From positions 7,750 to 71,749 of the forward strand of contig JANPIV010000044.1 of assembly GCA_031425155.1 (NCBI GenBank): a DNA stretch of 64,000 nucleotides, in the 5' to 3' direction. Origin of the DNA: M3007 sp031425155 (GTDB taxonomy: Bacteria > Bacteroidota > Bacteroidia > Chitinophagales > Saprospiraceae). Position numbers and translations under genes: made by a program. Under the pieces are notes generated by a model. It searched no databases. It saw only the letters and a program-made list of their open reading frames with translations, and was not told where the DNA came from. Below are positions 35,471 through 42,596 of this stretch, one piece after another; position 1 is the stretch's first letter, and each line of letters starts with the position of its first letter.

Positions 35471-35611
35471 CCTCCCCCGGCCTACGGCCACCCCCTCCAA
35501 AGGGGGATACCGAGCGCGATGCCGCCACGCTCTTCATGGCCAAGATCGCAAACCGATGCCATGCCCGGAGCGTATCCCCCTTCGGAGGGGGTGGCCGAAG
35601 GCCGGGGGAGG
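35471..35611. repeat. 40-bp inverted repeat between nosL and nosD
   Basis: Bases 35471-35510 are inverted at 35572-35611 with two mismatches. Each arm itself contains short hairpins (GGCC.../GGCC and CCCCCTCC.../GGGGG). The 61-bp centre has no gene. This is a REP-like intergenic element. Confidence 0.8.
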
Positions 35612-35673
35612 AGTGCTCTATGGAGGATATAATTGAAAAAGTCGCAGAACTTTAATTTACGCAAACAAATATC

Positions 35674-36945
35674 ATGTCGCATAAGTATTTGAATATCACA
35701 GTATTGCTTTTGCTGTTTGCCTTAAATCTCTCCGCAGCCACCCACCACGTCGGCAATGGCCAGCCCCACGTCACCATTCGCCAAGCATTGTCTAAAGCCC
35801 AATCCGGTGACACTATTTGCGTCCATGAGGGTACCTACGCCGAGGGCAACCTGACCATAGACAAAGCCCTGACGCTTATCGGCATCGGCTATCCGGTGCT
35901 GGATGGACAGCACCAGTGCGAAATGATCACCGTGACGGCTTCCGACGTGTGCATCCGGGGCTTCGAGCTGCACAACAGCGGACAGCTCAGTACGCTCGAC
36001 ATAGCGGGCATTAAAGTGCTCTCCGCCAACCGCGTGGTGCTGGAAGACAACTGGCTGCGCGATTGCAATTTCGGCATTTACCTCTCCGACGCCAACGATT
36101 GCCAGGTGGTGCGCAACGACATCCAGGGCATCATCAAGGAAGAGCAGAACAGTGGCAACGGCATTCACCTGTGGAAGTGCGCGCGGGTGCTGGTGGAATG
36201 GAATCACCTGACTGGCCACCGCGACGGCATCTATTTCGAGTTTGTGACCGACTCCGAAATCCGCTATAACGAAAGCGAACAAAACCTGCGCTACGGCTTG
36301 CATTTTATGTTTTCCCACCACGACTACTACCACCACAACCAGTTCCACCACAACGGCGCGGGTGTGGCGGTGATGTACTCGCGACAAGTTGAAATGACGC
36401 AGAACGAATTTGGTTACAATTGGGGCGGCAGTGCTTATGGCCTGCTACTCAAGGACATTTCGGACAGCCATATCTGGAAAAACACCTTCGAGCATAATTC
36501 GGCGGCCGTGTACATGGAAGGAGCCAGCCGCATTATCCTGGAACAAAACCAGTTTCGTGAAAACGGCTGGGCCCTGCGGGTGCAGGCCAGCTGCGATGCC
36601 AACGTAATCCGCCAAAACAACTTTTTCGGCAACTCCTTCGATGTGTCCACCAACGGCAGCCTGGTACTCAACACTTTCGACGGCAACTACTGGGACCGCT
36701 ACGAGGGCTACGACCTCCACCGCGATGGCGTGGGCGACGTACCCTTCCGCCCGGTCTGCCTCTATGCCGTGGTGGTAGAGCGGATGCCCTATGGCCTCAT
36801 GCTAATGCGCAGCCTGATGGTGTATCTGATGGACAAAGCGGAGAAAATCATCCCCTCGCTCACGCCGGAACAACTCATGGACGCAAAACCGGCGATGCAA
36901 CCTTTAACAATGAATGATGAATTAATAAGAAGGAATGCCACTTGA
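35674..36945 (+). CDS. nosD: Periplasmic NosD parallel beta-helix protein
   Basis: The 423-residue protein has a Sec signal (residues 1-20, ending NLSAATHHV) and right-handed beta-helix repeats (e.g. ENHIWKNTFEHNSAAVYME type turns, CARVLVEWNHLTGHRDGIYFE). NosD, with NosF and NosY, forms the complex that remodels or loads the CuZ site of N2O reductase. Its gene is separated from nosL by the 40-bp inverted repeat. Length is normal. Confidence 0.93.
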   Translation: MSHKYLNITVLLLLFALNLSAATHHVGNGQPHVTIRQALSKAQSGDTICVHEGTYAEGNLTIDKALTLIGIGYPVLDGQHQCEMITVTASDVCIRGFELHNSGQLSTLDIAGIKVLSANRVVLEDNWLRDCNFGIYLSDANDCQVVRNDIQGIIKEEQNSGNGIHLWKCARVLVEWNHLTGHRDGIYFEFVTDSEIRYNESEQNLRYGLHFMFSHHDYYHHNQFHHNGAGVAVMYSRQVEMTQNEFGYNWGGSAYGLLLKDISDSHIWKNTFEHNSAAVYMEGASRIILEQNQFRENGWALRVQASCDANVIRQNNFFGNSFDVSTNGSLVLNTFDGNYWDRYEGYDLHRDGVGDVPFRPVCLYAVVVERMPYGLMLMRSLMVYLMDKAEKIIPSLTPEQLMDAKPAMQPLTMNDELIRRNAT

Positions 36946-36967
36946 TAGCTTTTATTCTAAAAAAAAT

Positions 36968-37321
36968 ATGATCATGCCTACTGATTTGCCCATTGCACAG
37001 TCCGTACCTAATGACCACGGCTTCGCTATCGCGCTGGCTGACCAGCTGGATTTTCGTCCCGAAAAATTCAACAGCAAAGTGCTGTTCCGCGAGGCGGGTT
37101 TTAGCCTCATCCTGTTCGCTTTATTGAAAGACCAGGTAATTCCGGCGCATAAAACGCCGCATAATGCCTACCTGCAATGTCTTGAAGGTGAGGCGACCGT
37201 GGCCATTGGCGACGTGGAATATCCCCTGCAACAAGGCGAAATCATCCTGCTGCCCAAGGAAATCTTGCACGGTATCGTAGCTTTGAAAGACACCAAACTA
37301 TTGCTGATAAAACAGCAATAA
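36968..37321 (+). CDS. Cupin-fold protein of the nos cluster
   Basis: The protein is about 117 residues from ATG 36968 (in-frame starts also at 36935, overlapping nosD, and 36974). It has a single cupin barrel: PAHKTPHNAYLQCLEGEATV holds a His pair and Glu for metal, and LLPKEILHGIVAL the second cupin motif. Small cupins of this type recur beside anaerobic respiration genes in Bacteroidota; the ligand is unknown. A truncated relative is at 31146. Confidence 0.85.
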   Translation: MIMPTDLPIAQSVPNDHGFAIALADQLDFRPEKFNSKVLFREAGFSLILFALLKDQVIPAHKTPHNAYLQCLEGEATVAIGDVEYPLQQGEIILLPKEILHGIVALKDTKLLLIKQQ

Positions 37322-37333
37322 AACCGCCAGGCA

Positions 37334-37729
37334 ATGAAACGGGATATACAAAACAGGCAAGACGTAGAACATTTTGTGGATGCGTTCTACAAAAAAGTCG
37401 TGGATGATGAGATCATCGGATACATTTTTAATCAGGTGGCCGGTTTTAGTTGGGAAAAGCACATTACGGTCATGTACAGTTTCTGGGAGACGGTGCTCTT
37501 TGGCGTAATGTCGTACAAAGGCAACCCGATGCTGGCCCATATTGAACTGCACAAAAAAGTACCGTTGAACGCCGCGCATTTTGACCAGTGGAAAAAGTTG
37601 TTTTTTGAAACCATTGATGACCTTTTTGCAGGCGAAAAGGTAGAAGATGCCAAGCGGCGCGTAGAGGAAATGAGTGTCTTAATTCAACATAAAATCAAGG
37701 CCAGCGAAAGCAAAGGCTTTATCCAATGA
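37334..37729 (+). CDS. Group III truncated hemoglobin
   Basis: The 131-residue protein matches the TrHb3 family: RQDVEHFVDAFYKKVVDDE at the start, the FSWEKHITVMYSFWETVLFG E-helix region and the AHIELHKKVPL segment that includes the proximal-side His. These globins bind oxygen or NO and are found with denitrification and microaerobic genes. It starts 12 bp after the cupin gene, so it is cotranscribed. Confidence 0.88.
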   Translation: MKRDIQNRQDVEHFVDAFYKKVVDDEIIGYIFNQVAGFSWEKHITVMYSFWETVLFGVMSYKGNPMLAHIELHKKVPLNAAHFDQWKKLFFETIDDLFAGEKVEDAKRRVEEMSVLIQHKIKASESKGFIQ

Positions 37730-37763
37730 AACCTGCATTTTTTCAAGATTAAAATACAATTAC

Positions 37764-38327
37764 ATGAAAATCAACTTCTTATTTCGCTCTTTGCTCGCCT
37801 TGTTGGTGATGCTTACCTTTGCCTACTGCACCAACACCGCGCCCGACCAATCATCTGCCACCACCCAATCGTCGGCCTCCGAAGCCGGAGGTCAATCCGC
37901 CGTGCAGGACGATGTATCGCAAAAAGACGTGGTGAAGGTAGCCGTTGGCAGCCCGGACCATACCACTCTGGTCACCGCCATAAAAGCCGCTGAACTCGTG
38001 GATGTACTGTCCAACGCCGGACCGTTCACGGTGTTCGCGCCGACCAATGCCGCGTTCAGCCTATTACCCGCCGGCACGGTGGAAGGCCTGCTGAAACCCG
38101 ATAAAAAAGAGGCGTTGCAGGATATTTTGCAGTACCATGTCGCCGTGGGCGTGTACAAACCGGACATGCTGCAGGACGGCCAGGTGATCTCCATGGCCAA
38201 TGGCGGCAACGTCACTATCGGCCTGAAAGACGGCAAAATGACCGTCAACGGTGCCAACGTGCTGGCGACCATCCCGGCCAGCAACGGCATCGTTCACGTA
38301 ATTGACGGGGTGCTTTTACCTAAATAA
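37764..38327 (+). CDS. Fasciclin-domain secreted protein
   Basis: The 187-residue protein has a signal peptide with a possible lipidation Cys (TFAYC), a Ser/Thr/Gln-rich linker and one fasciclin (FAS1) domain, with GPFTVFAPTNAAFSLLPAG and the H2-type NGIVHVIDGVLLP end. FAS1 domains mediate adhesion or protein contacts. Fasciclin genes are recurrent in Bacteroidota nos clusters, but their role in N2O reduction is not known to me. Confidence 0.87.
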   Translation: MKINFLFRSLLALLVMLTFAYCTNTAPDQSSATTQSSASEAGGQSAVQDDVSQKDVVKVAVGSPDHTTLVTAIKAAELVDVLSNAGPFTVFAPTNAAFSLLPAGTVEGLLKPDKKEALQDILQYHVAVGVYKPDMLQDGQVISMANGGNVTIGLKDGKMTVNGANVLATIPASNGIVHVIDGVLLPK

Positions 38328-38388
38328 TGAATAATGATGAATGATGAATGCTGCCGTACGCGACATTCATCATTCATCATTATTCATT
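38326..38388. repeat. 25-bp perfect inverted repeat between fasciclin gene and nosF
   Basis: Bases 38326-38350, made of ATGAATA/ATGATGA units, are exactly inverted at 38364-38388. The left arm begins at the fasciclin stop codon and the right arm ends 13 bp before nosF. Confidence 0.8.
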
Positions 38389-38401
38389 CATCATTAAAAA
38401 A

Positions 38402-39121
38402 ATGCTCGAATCCATCCACCTGTCCAAGTCCTTCGGCAAACTGAAAGCCCTGGATCGCCTGAGCATCCGCATGGAGGCCGGGCAGGCCGTGTCGCTCGTG
38501 GGGCCAAACGGCTCCGGTAAAACGACCTTCCTGAAATGCCTGCTTGGCCTGGTCATCCCCGACAGCGGCGACCTGTGCTTAAATGGGCAGTCTATCCTCA
38601 GCCAATGGGACTACCGGCGGCAGATCGGCTATATGCCCCAGATCGGGCGTTACCCCGACAATATGCGCGTCGGGCAGGTGTTCGATATGGTCCGGGAAAT
38701 CCGTCGCGACACATTCAGCCACCTGGATGACGATCTGATGCAGGCCTTTGAAGTTAGCAAATTTGCCCATAAACCTATGCGTACTCTTTCTGGCGGCACC
38801 CGCCAGAAAGTGAGTGCCTGCCTGGCTTTCCTCTTCGACCCCGACGTACTGGTGCTGGACGAACCGACCGCCGGGCTGGACCCGGTGGCCTCCGAAATAC
38901 TGAAAGAAAAAGTACTGGTTGAAAAAGCTAAAGGCAAACTGGTACTGGTGACCTCCCACATCCTCAGTGATTTGGAAGAACTAACCACCGATGTGATGTA
39001 CCTCATCGAAGGAAAACTGCAATTTTACCAGTCTATCGAACAATTGAAATCCCGCACGGGCGAGGATAAACTCAACCGCGCCCTGGCGCAAGTGATGAAA
39101 CAAAATGCTACGAATAGTTAA
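38402..39121 (+). CDS. nosF: ABC transporter ATP-binding protein NosF
   Basis: The 239-residue ATPase starts at ATG 38402 (an upstream in-frame start lies inside a palindrome). It has Walker A GPNGSGKTT, the signature LSGGTRQKVSACLAF and Walker B DVLVLDEPTAGLDPVAS. It powers NosY and NosD in CuZ biogenesis. It overlaps nosY by 17 bp. Length and motifs are normal. Confidence 0.93.
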   Translation: MLESIHLSKSFGKLKALDRLSIRMEAGQAVSLVGPNGSGKTTFLKCLLGLVIPDSGDLCLNGQSILSQWDYRRQIGYMPQIGRYPDNMRVGQVFDMVREIRRDTFSHLDDDLMQAFEVSKFAHKPMRTLSGGTRQKVSACLAFLFDPDVLVLDEPTAGLDPVASEILKEKVLVEKAKGKLVLVTSHILSDLEELTTDVMYLIEGKLQFYQSIEQLKSRTGEDKLNRALAQVMKQNATNS

Positions 39122-39872
39122 GTACGTCCTTTACGACATTCTGCAAAACCAGATTGTCATTGGTTACACTTTATTCCTGCTGGCCGTCTCGTTTGGGTTG
39201 TTCAATATGAGCGGCGACCCCACCAAGGGACTGGTGAGCCTGCTGAACATTGTGCTGATCGTCACGCCATTAGTCAGTATTATATTTGCCACCATTCATT
39301 TTTATAATGCCTCCGAGTTCATTGAATTGCTGGCGGCACAGCCTATTCGACGCAGCGTTATTATTTGGAGTGAATTTTTGGGTTTGGCAGTAGCCATGAA
39401 ACTGGCAGTGCTGGTGGGCATTGGTATTCCGGTGGCACTCTATGCTCCCAACGCAACGGGGTTGACGCTTTTGATCGCAGCAATAGGCCTTTCAGTGGCA
39501 TTTGTGGCCATCGCTTTGCTGGCGGCGGTAATCACCCGCGACAAGGCAAAAGGCATTGGCGTGGCATTGCTCCTTTGGTTCTACTTCGCGCTACTGTACG
39601 ATGCGCTGGTGTTGTTCCTGATGTTCAGTTTGGCCGATTATCCACTGGAAAAAGTAATGCTGGTTTTTATTTCCTTCAATCCGATTGATCTTGCGCGGGT
39701 GGTCGTACTGCTGCAAATGGATATTTCCGCGCTCATGGGTTACACCGGAGCCTTATTCCGGGAATTTCTCGGTACAGGGTGGGGTATAGGTTTTGCGTTT
39801 GTGGTACTTCTATTCTGGATATTTATTCCCATCAGTATAGCCGTGCGGATGTTTCGACGCAAGGATTTATAA
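39105..39872 (+). CDS. nosY: ABC transporter permease NosY
   Basis: The 255-residue protein has six transmembrane helices and matches the NosY/ABC-2-type permease layout, beginning MLRIVKYVLYDILQNQIV. With NosF and NosD it forms the complex that matures N2O reductase. Translation is coupled to nosF by the overlap. It is the last gene of the nos transcript; the next gene converges 1 bp downstream. Confidence 0.9.
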   Translation: MLRIVKYVLYDILQNQIVIGYTLFLLAVSFGLFNMSGDPTKGLVSLLNIVLIVTPLVSIIFATIHFYNASEFIELLAAQPIRRSVIIWSEFLGLAVAMKLAVLVGIGIPVALYAPNATGLTLLIAAIGLSVAFVAIALLAAVITRDKAKGIGVALLLWFYFALLYDALVLFLMFSLADYPLEKVMLVFISFNPIDLARVVVLLQMDISALMGYTGALFREFLGTGWGIGFAFVVLLFWIFIPISIAVRMFRRKDL

Positions 39873-39873
39873 A

Positions 39874-40659
39874 CTAGCGCTCTCTCTTTTCAATTACCAT
39901 TATTTTACCCGGCTCCACACCCCATTTATTGGGCATACACTGGTGAAAAACCGCCGTAGTATTGCACACCTGGAATTCATCTAGTTCTGGATAACCATTC
40001 GTATTTTTTAATTTAAATTTCCGTAACTGCCCTTCAAAGTTCCACTCGCTCAGCGTGACGCAATCGGTGAATTCGTCGCGGAGTAAAGTAGTTTCCCTGC
40101 CGCCATATACCAGAAAATACTGGCCAATATGCACCAGAGTGCCGCCCCTGACGGCCAGCCGGTCATCGTCGGTTAAGGTGAATAGCGACAAATAATCTTT
40201 ATTTTGCACTACACTATCTATCAGAGTCTTAATTGGGAACACAGTCAGGAACGGGAAAGTGATTTCATAACCGCTGGCCAGATCGTAGCCATAACCACCC
40301 ATTATATAGGCCGTATCATTATCTATCGTATAGCTATATTGATAGCCCGAAAACTGGTCGGCCACGAAAGGCGGGAAATAACTCAGCGGCAATGCGTATG
40401 TCTTCCGGGCTTGTTCATCCACGATCAGCATATCGCAGTTATAAACGCCTACCGAATCGGGTGCCTGCGCATCCATAAACCTGCCACCAACCACTACTTT
40501 GAAATGCCCGGAATGAAAAGTAGCCGTGCCAGTCATCGCGGGCAGCGTAGCACCGGGAAATTCATAGATCGCCTTGGAGTCGGAAAAGCAGACAAACTGA
40601 CTCTTTACCAAGTGGATCTGCATAATAGAAAAAAATAATAGTAGGGTGGTGGTGCGCAT
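39874..40659 (-). CDS. Secreted protein with propeller-like repeats, unknown function
   Basis: The 261-residue product (start 40659, MRTTTLLLFF) has a signal peptide ending about VKSQ and at least two GG-type strand motifs resembling kelch propeller blades (IMGGYGYDLA, LVYGGRETTL). I do not recognise the family. Its promoter is of the Crp/Fnr type with about 12 nt of leader, so it belongs to the low-oxygen gene set. A 70-bp fragment of this gene, now with a stop, is at 31459-31528. Confidence 0.7.
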   Translation of the reverse strand: MRTTTLLLFFSIMQIHLVKSQFVCFSDSKAIYEFPGATLPAMTGTATFHSGHFKVVVGGRFMDAQAPDSVGVYNCDMLIVDEQARKTYALPLSYFPPFVADQFSGYQYSYTIDNDTAYIMGGYGYDLASGYEITFPFLTVFPIKTLIDSVVQNKDYLSLFTLTDDDRLAVRGGTLVHIGQYFLVYGGRETTLLRDEFTDCVTLSEWNFEGQLRKFKLKNTNGYPELDEFQVCNTTAVFHQCMPNKWGVEPGKIMVIEKRER

Positions 40660-40675
40660 GTCTTTTTCTTTTCTG

Positions 40676-40740
40676 CAAAAGTGGGGGGTGGACAAAGGGC
40701 CAACAATGATGGTCATCACGGTATAGAGCAATATTGGTCA
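40676..40740 (-). promoter_or_regulatory. Crp/Fnr-type promoter of the secreted-protein gene
   Basis: TGATGACCATCA on the minus strand (40707-40718) is centred 29.5 bp upstream of CACTTTTG (40676-40683). A half-site (GGTCA, ending 40740) occupies the position 22 bp further upstream. Confidence 0.7.
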
Positions 40741-40758
40741 GTTACCCAAACACTAGAT

Positions 40759-40823
40759 TCACCAAAGTCATCTCTCGATATGATGCAGGTCATTTTCTAC
40801 AGTTTTTGGCTTAGGCACCTTTG
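40759..40823 (+). promoter_or_regulatory. Crp/Fnr-type promoter of the candidate small RNA
   Basis: TGATGCAGGTCA (40781-40792) is centred 29.5 bp upstream of CACCTTTG (40816-40823). The one-mismatch operator TCACCAAAGTCA (40759-40770) is 22 bp upstream. It is divergent from the promoter at 40676. Confidence 0.75.
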
Positions 40824-40826
40824 TGG

Positions 40827-40955
40827 TACAAATGATTGCTTTACTAAAAAAAGCAACATAAGAAAAGGCTGCCATCCAGATTCTGGTGAAGTAGCCGGAT
40901 AGGTAGGAATGGTTTTGCACTGGCAGGTTTCCCGCAACGGGCGACCTGCTTTTTT
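40827..40955 (+). ncRNA. Candidate low-oxygen-induced small RNA
   Basis: A predicted start at about 40827 (from the -7 element) and a terminator at 40923-40955 define a transcript of about 128 nt with no normal gene. The only ORF is a 9-codon one (40832-40861). An internal stem GGCT/AGCC encloses a CCAGA/TCTGG hairpin. Its 3' end overlaps the stop codon of the convergent receiver-Crp regulator gene by a few bases, so it could also act on that mRNA. Confidence 0.5.
40923..40955 (+). terminator. Rho-independent terminator of the small RNA
   Basis: GCAGGT (40923-40928) pairs with ACCTGC (40944-40949), with an inner CCCG/CGGG, followed by six T. No T-run exists in the minus direction, so it belongs to a plus-strand transcript. 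Confidence 0.8.
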
Positions 40956-41994
40956 AATTGGGCAACATCCGTAGTTTTTCCACTTTCAAGACGGTTACTA
41001 CCCCGTCTTTAATTTCCAGCATATTTTCGTTTTTAAAGTCGGTGAGGGTGCGGATGAGCGTCTCTTTGGCCGTGCCCGCCAATGCCGCCAGGTCCTCACG
41101 GAGCAGGTGGATGACCGGCCCATTCTGATCGCACAGGTGCGTGAGTGCCGTAGCGACCCGTTTGCGCACGGAATTGTAGGCCAGTTCGATGAGCTGCTGT
41201 TCGCGCTCGGCAATGTGGCTGGCGAGCATCTTGATAAAACGGGCATTCACATCGCGATTACCAAACACCAGGGCGGCGAAGTCCTGCTTTGGCACCAGTT
41301 TGATGCTGCAATCTTCGAGAGCCGCCGCGCTTTCGGCGTAGGAGTCTTCTTTGAAAAGAGCCAGAAAGCCCAGAAAATCACCCATTTGGGCCACTTTCAC
41401 GATCAGTTCCCGTCCGTCATCGCTGGTCTTGAAGATTTTGACCTTACCCCTTTCTACAAAATACAGCCAGCGAGGATGCTCGCCTTCCCGGAAAATCAGG
41501 TCTTTTTTCTTATAATGCCGCAGCTCCCGATTCTCCGACAGGTGTTTGATGGCTTCCAGGGCCCGGGCTTCATCTATAAAGCGTTCGAGCGAGCCACCTG
41601 ATTGCGCCGAGGCGGCCCGCAGCCGTTCGCTTTTTTTCAGGCGGCTTTCGATGGTTTGCAGCAAGGCCACATCATCGAAGGGTTTGGTCACGTAGTCGTC
41701 GGCCCCAAGTGACATACCCCGGCGGAAGTCTTCCTTTTCGGCTTTGGCAGTAAGAAAAATAAAAGGAATGTCCGCAGTCTTGACCTGTCGGCTGAGGATG
41801 TGCAGCACCCCGTAGCCGTCCAGTTCGGGCATCATGATGTCGCACAAGATCAGGTCGGGTAGCTCGGCCTGGGCTTTGGCAGCCCCCATTTTGCCATTTT
41901 CGGCGGTGAGGGCCTCATAACCGCTAAGGGTCAGAATTTCAGCGAGATTCTCGCGAACGTCCAAATTGTCTTCGATGACGAGAATTTTCTTCAT
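40954..41994 (-). CDS. Response-regulator receiver fused to a Crp/Fnr-type regulator
   Basis: The 346-residue protein starts at ATG 41994 (an in-frame upstream start at 42045 adds 17 unlikely residues). Residues 1-120 are a receiver domain with phospho-acceptor Asp 52 (LILCDIMMPE) and Lys 104. Residues about 170-275 form a cyclic-nucleotide-type sensor (FVERGKVKIFKTSDDGRELI) and about 285-340 the Crp helix-turn-helix, whose recognition helix GTAKETLIRTL keeps the Glu and Arg that read TGA-type half-sites. No cysteine set for an FNR iron-sulfur cluster is visible. It is the best candidate to control the TGA-N6-TCA promoters. The kinase partner is not in the window. Confidence 0.9.
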   Translation of the reverse strand: MKKILVIEDNLDVRENLAEILTLSGYEALTAENGKMGAAKAQAELPDLILCDIMMPELDGYGVLHILSRQVKTADIPFIFLTAKAEKEDFRRGMSLGADDYVTKPFDDVALLQTIESRLKKSERLRAASAQSGGSLERFIDEARALEAIKHLSENRELRHYKKKDLIFREGEHPRWLYFVERGKVKIFKTSDDGRELIVKVAQMGDFLGFLALFKEDSYAESAAALEDCSIKLVPKQDFAALVFGNRDVNARFIKMLASHIAEREQQLIELAYNSVRKRVATALTHLCDQNGPVIHLLREDLAALAGTAKETLIRTLTDFKNENMLEIKDGVVTVLKVEKLRMLPN

Positions 41995-42032
41995 GGTAAT
42001 GCAAAAGTAAAAACTTGCGTCACTTCTCCTAC

Positions 42033-42097
42033 TGATTTCTATCAATCTCCGCGCTAAGCGGCGTCATAGTGGCGCAAAGCGACCAGATGCACCTTTG
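42033..42097 (+). promoter_or_regulatory. Crp/Fnr-type promoter of the CBS-UspA operon
   Basis: TGATTTCTATCA (42033-42044) and the imperfect TAAGCGGCGTCA (42055-42066) are 22 bp apart. CACCTTTG (42090-42097) follows the second centre by 29.5 bp. The operators also lie just upstream of the divergent receiver-Crp gene, allowing autoregulation. Confidence 0.72.
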
Positions 42098-42128
42098 TGT
42101 TATCATTCATCAAAAATAATTTCTACCT

Positions 42129-42596
42129 ATGAATCTTTTTGCTCCTGTTTCCAGCCTAATGACTGACTATCATCATTTAGTGGTAGTGAGTCCCGAAGAA
42201 TCGCTGACGAAAGTGAAGGAAATTTTCGATACTCATGATTTTCACCACATTCCGGTTATGCGTTTTCGCGAGATCGTCGGCATTATCAGCAAGCATGATT
42301 TTGAACACTTTTTGGGCGGCGACTCTGCCAGTCAGGAAGACCGTTTTATGAACGAAAAACGCCTCGAACGTACTACCGCCAAAGATATAATGGTCAAACG
42401 GCTGGGCAAAGTAGAATCAACCGACCGGCTCAATGTCGCGGTGGATATTTTTACCCTCAATCGTTTTCATGCGCTGCCGGTAGTGGACGATGGCGAACTG
42501 GTGGGCATCATCACGCCTTATGACATTCTACGCAGACTGTCGCAGGAAAAGCCGATTGATCCCAGCATGGTATATGAAAATATAGACAACTTATGA
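42129..42596 (+). CDS. Protein of two CBS domains
   Basis: The 155-residue protein is a CBS pair: the first about residues 8-68 (SLMTDYHHLVVVSPEESL), the second about 84-145 (DIMVKRLGKVESTDRLNVAV). The connecting segment is charged. It shares its layout with the CBS protein at 9575 and the same promoter type. It overlaps the UspA gene by 4 bp, so both are made together, which suggests a joint energy-stress function. Confidence 0.87.
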   Translation: MNLFAPVSSLMTDYHHLVVVSPEESLTKVKEIFDTHDFHHIPVMRFREIVGIISKHDFEHFLGGDSASQEDRFMNEKRLERTTAKDIMVKRLGKVESTDRLNVAVDIFTLNRFHALPVVDDGELVGIITPYDILRRLSQEKPIDPSMVYENIDNL

